This document shows positions 1-3,508 of a DNA stretch of 5,859 bases, piece after piece (position 1 is the first letter of the stretch; every line of letters begins with the position of its first letter). The DNA is from Candidatus Aminicenantota bacterium (GTDB lineage Bacteria; Acidobacteriota; UBA4820; DSQY01), in contig DAHXMK010000243.1 in assembly GCA_027365515.1 (NCBI GenBank), positions 1 to 5,859 of the forward strand, read 5' to 3'. Below the pieces are notes generated by a model. The model was not told the DNA's origin. It did no database searches and saw only the letters and a program-made list of their open reading frames with translations. A program made the position numbers and the translations under genes.

Positions 1-2
1 TC

Positions 3-131
3 GCCTGGGAGCAAACCTACAACACAATCCGTCCCCACCATTCCCTCAACAAACTCACCCCCTTCCAATTCCTCCTCAACCATGCCATCATCCCCTCTCG
101 CGCTTCCCCTTATTCGTCTCACATGTGTTGA
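3..131 (+). CDS. Transposase, DDE integrase-core type, C-terminal fragment (5' end outside window)
   Basis: The reading frame is open from the window edge to TGA at 129-131 and encodes 42 residues. The segment WEQTYNTIRPHHSLNKLTP followed by FQFL matches the end of the integrase core (rve-type) fold of IS3/IS481-like transposases, where a YN..RPH.SL....TP..F signature follows the last catalytic Glu. That Glu, and the rest of the catalytic DDE triad, would lie upstream of the window, so activity cannot be judged. The protein ends in SHMC, about 40 residues after the first visible codon, which is a plausible natural C-terminus. The DNA is very C-rich and G-poor compared with the genes that follow, which fits foreign origin. 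The exact IS family and the element's right end cannot be fixed because the left end is not visible. The assignment to a transposase is secure; whether it is intact is unknown. Confidence 0.85.
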   Translation, partial: AWEQTYNTIRPHHSLNKLTPFQFLLNHAIIPSRASPYSSHMC

Positions 132-182
132 ACCTATACACCTCCTTTACTTCGCTCCAGGTTGCTCGTACAATATGCGCTT
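132..182 (+). other. Short gap between transposase stop and protease start, probably holding the IS right end
   Basis: These 51 bases separate the transposase stop codon from the preferred ATG of the protease gene. If the element is complete, its right terminal inverted repeat should fall here or overlap the 5' end of the protease gene. No repeat boundary or target duplication can be recognised because the left end is missing. An 8-base palindrome, CACATGTG, lies just upstream at 120-127, inside the transposase tail. There is no clear Shine-Dalgarno sequence in front of either possible protease start. Confidence 0.4.
146..174 (+). promoter_or_regulatory. Candidate sigma70-type promoter for ctpA-ffh
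   Basis: TTTACT (146-151) and TACAAT (169-174) are separated by 17 bases and match the -35 and -10 consensus at four and five of six positions. Transcription would begin near 181-182, one or two bases before the preferred ATG at 183, giving a leaderless or nearly leaderless mRNA. That would explain the missing ribosome binding site. The match is by eye in a single sequence, and the lower GC content of this stretch makes chance matches likely. If real, the promoter lies in or beside the transposon end and would drive ctpA and probably ffh. Confidence 0.3.
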
Positions 183-1739
183 ATGGTTACGCCGCGCAGG
201 GCACTTCTTCTCGCGATCCTTCTGGCCTTCACGCTCTGGGCTTCAGGGAGCTGGCCCGACAAGGCATTCAGTTTCGGAGAGACCTCCGACCGAGGCAAGG
301 CAGTCGCGCTCTTCGAGCAGGCGGCGGCGATCATCGAGCACGAGTCCGCGAAGGCCCCCTCTCAGGACGACCTGATGGCCGCCTCGCTTCAAGGGATGTT
401 GGGCCACCTCGACCCGCACTCAAGCTACTACACTCCCGAGATGTTCAAGGAGCTGATGGAGGACCAGGAGGGCCATTTCTACGGCCTCGGGATGCAAGTG
501 GCGAAGCCGGCGCCGACTAGCCCTGTCCTCGTCGTCCAGCCTATTCCCGATACGCCCGCCGCGAGAGCGGGTCTGCGTTCTGGGGACTTGATCCTTGAAA
601 TTGAAGGCCGTCCCACGAGCCAGATGAGCATCAGGGAGGCGGTCAAGAAATTAAAGGGGCCGCTCGGAACGCCCGTTTCGATAACGATCGGCCGCGGCAC
701 GGCGCCGCCCCAGACGATGACGCTGAAGCGTGCACCGATACCAAAGTACACCGTGGCCTTCTCGCTCATGCTGGACGGCGGCGTCGGCTACGTAAGACTG
801 AACACCTTCGGCCAGAAGACGGTGGAAGAGATGTCATCGAGCATCAAGGGGCTTTTGGCGAAGGGCGCGAAGTCGCTCGTCTTCGACCTTCGCGAAAACC
901 CCGGCGGCTCTCTGCCCGCGGCCGTCGGCACCGCCTCGCTCTTCCTCAAGAAGGGGCAGGAGGTGGTGAGCGTGAGGGGCAGGCGCGCCGACATGGTCAG
1001 AAGATTTTACGCCGACGAGGACGGCCCCTTTTTGGACCTTCCCGTAGCCGTGCTGATAAACCAGGGCTCGGCGAGCGCCTCCGAGATCGTCGCCGGCGCG
1101 CTTCAAGACCACGACCGCGCCACCGTCGTGGGCGAGCGTTCCTGGGGCAAGGGTCTCGTGCAGACGGTTACTCCGCTTGACAAGGGGGCGGCGGCGATTA
1201 CCACGGCAAGGTACTACACCCCTTCAGGCCGCTGCATTCAGAGGGATTTCTCCTCTTACGACGCCTACTTCTACCCGGACGACGAGAACGAGACGAAGAA
1301 CACTCCCACCGGCCCGGAGGTCCACACCGACAACGGCAGGATCGTTTATGGCGGCGGGGGCATCGAGCCGGACGTCCCCATCGCTCCATACAAGCTTCCC
1401 GACTTGGCCGTCAGGCTTGAACAGCGCAGGGCCTATCTGGACTTCGTCTCCCGCGAATTCGAGAAAGATGGACTCACCGCCGGCGTGGTCCGCTCCGACG
1501 ACTTCATCGCCAGCTTCCGCAAATCAGTTGACGTTTCCGGAGCGAAGTATACCGAGAAGGAATGGAACGACGCGCTCCCTTACACCAAGCTGGCTCTGCT
1601 GCGCGAATTCATGGCGCTAAAAGTGGGCCAGGCAGGCTCCTTTGAAGCCATCGCGCCGATTGACACCGCGCTGCAAAAGGCTATCGAGATATTGACGAAG
1701 CCCGCCGAAACGGCCGCTCCAGAGAAGAAGGTTGCCTGA
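183..1739 (+). CDS. ctpA: Carboxy-terminal processing protease, peptidase family S41 with PDZ domain
   Basis: This is a serine protease of the CtpA/Prc family, which recognises C-termini of exported proteins through a PDZ domain and cuts with a Ser-Lys dyad, normally in the periplasm. The protein is 518 residues from ATG 183. Residues 1-26 have a basic start (TPRR) and a hydrophobic core, so it is exported or membrane anchored. A PDZ domain covers about 98-180 (YGLGMQV; PAARAGLRSGD). The S41 core covers about 185-400. The catalytic Ser is the middle Ser of GSASASEI (Ser298); Lys323 in GKG lies 25 residues later and Gln327 four further, the spacing found in E. coli Prc. The core ends with GGIEPDV near 391-398, leaving about 120 C-terminal residues that I cannot assign. 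An in-frame TTG at 162 would add seven residues but fits a signal peptide less well. The stop overlaps the ffh ATG (TGATG). Family assignment is firm; the symbol is used in the family sense and the substrate is unknown. Confidence 0.93.
   Translation: MVTPRRALLLAILLAFTLWASGSWPDKAFSFGETSDRGKAVALFEQAAAIIEHESAKAPSQDDLMAASLQGMLGHLDPHSSYYTPEMFKELMEDQEGHFYGLGMQVAKPAPTSPVLVVQPIPDTPAARAGLRSGDLILEIEGRPTSQMSIREAVKKLKGPLGTPVSITIGRGTAPPQTMTLKRAPIPKYTVAFSLMLDGGVGYVRLNTFGQKTVEEMSSSIKGLLAKGAKSLVFDLRENPGGSLPAAVGTASLFLKKGQEVVSVRGRRADMVRRFYADEDGPFLDLPVAVLINQGSASASEIVAGALQDHDRATVVGERSWGKGLVQTVTPLDKGAAAITTARYYTPSGRCIQRDFSSYDAYFYPDDENETKNTPTGPEVHTDNGRIVYGGGGIEPDVPIAPYKLPDLAVRLEQRRAYLDFVSREFEKDGLTAGVVRSDDFIASFRKSVDVSGAKYTEKEWNDALPYTKLALLREFMALKVGQAGSFEAIAPIDTALQKAIEILTKPAETAAPEKKVA
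1724..1731 (+). promoter_or_regulatory. Ribosome binding site of ffh inside the end of ctpA
   Basis: The purine stretch GAAGAAGG ends seven bases before the ATG at 1739. It is a partial match to the Shine-Dalgarno consensus and lies in the last codons of ctpA. Together with the one-base stop/start overlap it supports ATG 1739 as the ffh start and suggests translational coupling to ctpA. Confidence 0.6.
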
Positions 1740-3082
1740 TGTTTGAAAAGCTTACTCAGGGCATTCAGCAGGCCGTCCGCTCGCTAAGAGGCCAGGGACG
1801 GATATCGGAACAGAACATCCAGGAAAGCTTAAGGGCGGTCCGCCTCGCCCTGCTCGAAGCCGACGTCCACGTCTCGATCGTCAAGGACCTGCTGGACGGA
1901 GTAAAGGCAAAGGCCTTGGGGCAGGAGGTGGTGAAGAGCCTCACCCCCGACCAACACTTCATTAAGATATTGAACGACGAACTGGTAAGGGTTCTCGGGG
2001 AGGGCGACTCGAAGCTCCACTTCCCTTCGCTCCCTCCAGGAATTGTAATGCTCGTCGGGCTTCAAGGTTCGGGAAAGACGACGACGGCCGGCAAGCTCGC
2101 CCGATATTTCATGAACGACGGCCATTCCGTGCTTCTCGTTCCAGCCGACGTTTACCGCCCCGCCGCGAGGCAGCAGCTCGAAGTGATCGGCCGCCAAGTG
2201 GGGGCGAAGGTCTACGACCCGCAAGGAAGCAGCGACCCGGTCGCCATCGCGAAGGGCGCCCTCGCAGAGGCGAGACGCAGCGGCGCACAGCGGGTGATCC
2301 TCGACACCGCCGGCCGACTCCACGTTGACGAGGCGCTCATGGAGGAAGTGGCCCGGATGGCCGCGGCCGTTTCGCCCCACGAGGCGCTCTACGTCGCCGA
2401 CGCGATGATCGGCCAGTCGGCGGTCGCCACGGCCAAGGCCTTCTTCGGCAAGGTCGCCTTGACCGGCGTCATCTTGACAAAGGCCGACGGGGACGCGAGG
2501 GGCGGCGCAACGCTCTCTGTCAAAGCCGTAACCGGCCTTCCGGTCAAAATGGTTGGCGTCGGCGAGAAGCTCGACGCGCTCGAACCCTTCTATCCCGACA
2601 GGATGGCCTCGCGGATACTCGGCATGGGCGACGTGCTCGGCCTGATCGAGAAGGTGCAGTCCTCGGTTGACGTCGAGGAGGCCCAGAAGGCGGCCGAAAG
2701 AATGCGCCGCTCCGAGTTCACACTCGAGGACTTTCACTCGCAGCTCAAACAGATGAAGAAGATGGGGCCGTTGCAGCAGGTCATAGGAATGTTGCCGGGA
2801 GCCGGGGCGATCAAGGGGCTGGACCCGTCCCAGATAGACGAGCGCGAAATCACGAAGGTGCAGGCGGTCCTCGACTCGATGACCCCTCATGAGAGGCTGC
2901 ACCACCAGGTGATCAACGGCAGCCGCCGGAAGCGAATCGCCTCCGGCGCGGGCGTCTCCGTCAGCGACGTTAACAGGGTGCTCAAGCAGCACCTCGCCAT
3001 GAGAAAGATGATGCAGCAGTTGAAACGAGGCGGCCTTAAGGGCATGATGCGTTCGCTGATGGCCGGGCGGCAGCCCTATTGA
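1739..3082 (+). CDS. ffh: Signal recognition particle protein Ffh (SRP54 GTPase)
   Basis: Ffh binds signal sequences emerging from the ribosome, carries 4.5S/SRP RNA and delivers the complex to the receptor FtsY at the membrane, with GTP hydrolysed in the Ffh-FtsY pair. The 447-residue length is normal for the family. The helical N domain occupies about 1-90. The G domain follows with the P-loop GLQGSGKT (107-114), DVYRPAARQQL, DTAGR (189-193) and TKAD (247-250), then GVGEKLDALEPF. The Met-rich M domain starts near 327 (FTLEDFHSQLKQMKKM) and contains the SRP-RNA binding segment SRRKRIASGAG...VNRVLKQ, with GAG at 403-405 where GSG is usual. The stretch DAMIGQSAV (221-229) also differs from the usual DAMTGQDAV. 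All GTP-binding motifs are intact, so the protein should be functional. It begins on the ctpA stop and is followed not by rpsP-rimM-trmD, a common arrangement, but by a kinase gene. Confidence 0.98.
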   Translation: MFEKLTQGIQQAVRSLRGQGRISEQNIQESLRAVRLALLEADVHVSIVKDLLDGVKAKALGQEVVKSLTPDQHFIKILNDELVRVLGEGDSKLHFPSLPPGIVMLVGLQGSGKTTTAGKLARYFMNDGHSVLLVPADVYRPAARQQLEVIGRQVGAKVYDPQGSSDPVAIAKGALAEARRSGAQRVILDTAGRLHVDEALMEEVARMAAAVSPHEALYVADAMIGQSAVATAKAFFGKVALTGVILTKADGDARGGATLSVKAVTGLPVKMVGVGEKLDALEPFYPDRMASRILGMGDVLGLIEKVQSSVDVEEAQKAAERMRRSEFTLEDFHSQLKQMKKMGPLQQVIGMLPGAGAIKGLDPSQIDEREITKVQAVLDSMTPHERLHHQVINGSRRKRIASGAGVSVSDVNRVLKQHLAMRKMMQQLKRGGLKGMMRSLMAGRQPY

Positions 3083-3139
3083 AAAACGTTTGAGGGCGTG
3101 TTAGGCTGGCTCCGAGGGTTTTATTCGGGGGTTTGACCT
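3083..3139 (+). other. ffh-kinase intergenic gap with a weak hairpin over the ribosome binding site
   Basis: The 57-base gap has no stable GC-rich stem followed by a T run, so no intrinsic terminator is evident and read-through from ffh is possible. The run GGGGG at 3127-3131 lies eight bases before ATG 3140 and is the best ribosome binding site for the kinase gene. Bases 3110-3115 (CTCCGA) can pair with 3125-3130 (TCGGGG) across a nine-base loop, with one G-U pair, which would bury part of that site. I found no convincing promoter here. The hairpin is short and may be chance. Confidence 0.35.
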
Positions 3140-3508
3140 ATGACGAAGAAACGCGTGCTCGTGGTTGAATACGAACCCAAATCGCTGGAACGCATCGTCG
3201 GATTCATTTCCACCGACGTTTACGATGTCCAGACCGCGAAGGACGGCGCCGCCGCGCTGGAAGCCTTCGACGAATTCCACCCCGACCTTGTCCTCTTAAG
3301 GACGATGCTTCCGAAGAAACACGGCTTTCAGGTATGCCAGGAGATGGTTGAAAGGTCGGGCTCCAAGCCGATCCCGGTGGTGATGCACTGCAGCATTTAC
3401 AAGTCGCGCAAATACAAAAGCGACGCGATGAAGATATACGGGGCCGCGGACTACATTGAAGACCCGGTTGAAGAATCGGTCCTGAAGGAGATACTGGACC
3501 GTTTCCTT
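3140..3508 (+). other. Pseudo-receiver domain of the kinase (residues 1-123)
   Basis: The pattern is that of a CheY-like receiver: beta-1 VLVV, then an acidic pair (Glu10, Glu12 in VEYEP), the beta-3 motif PDLVLL, a MLPKKHGFQVC loop, PIPVVM as beta-4, and GAADYIEDPV as the end of beta-5. The residue at the phosphorylation site is Arg54 (codon AGG at 3299-3301) where Asp is expected after PDLVLL. The switch Thr/Ser position is Cys84, next to Ser85, and the conserved Lys before Pro is Asp108. With these changes it cannot be phosphorylated in the usual way and probably acts as a protein-binding module. Confidence 0.85.

Noticed and set aside
162..182. TTG at 162 as the start of the protease
   Set aside because: The in-frame ATG at 183 gives a classic basic-hydrophobic signal start (MVTPRRALLL). 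The TTG has no better ribosome site and overlaps the candidate -10 box.
1829..2992. Long open frame of 387 codons on the minus strand
   Set aside because: It lies opposite ffh, whose identity is certain. Its translation has no recognisable motif and arises from the GC-rich codon bias of the + strand.
3083..3139. Intrinsic terminator after ffh
   Set aside because: No stem of adequate length followed by a T run is present; the only pairing found is the six-base hairpin over the ribosome site.
3140..3508. A separate stand-alone response regulator gene upstream of a kinase gene
   Set aside because: There is no stop codon between the receiver-like domain and the kinase domain, and the frame continues unbroken through the linker.
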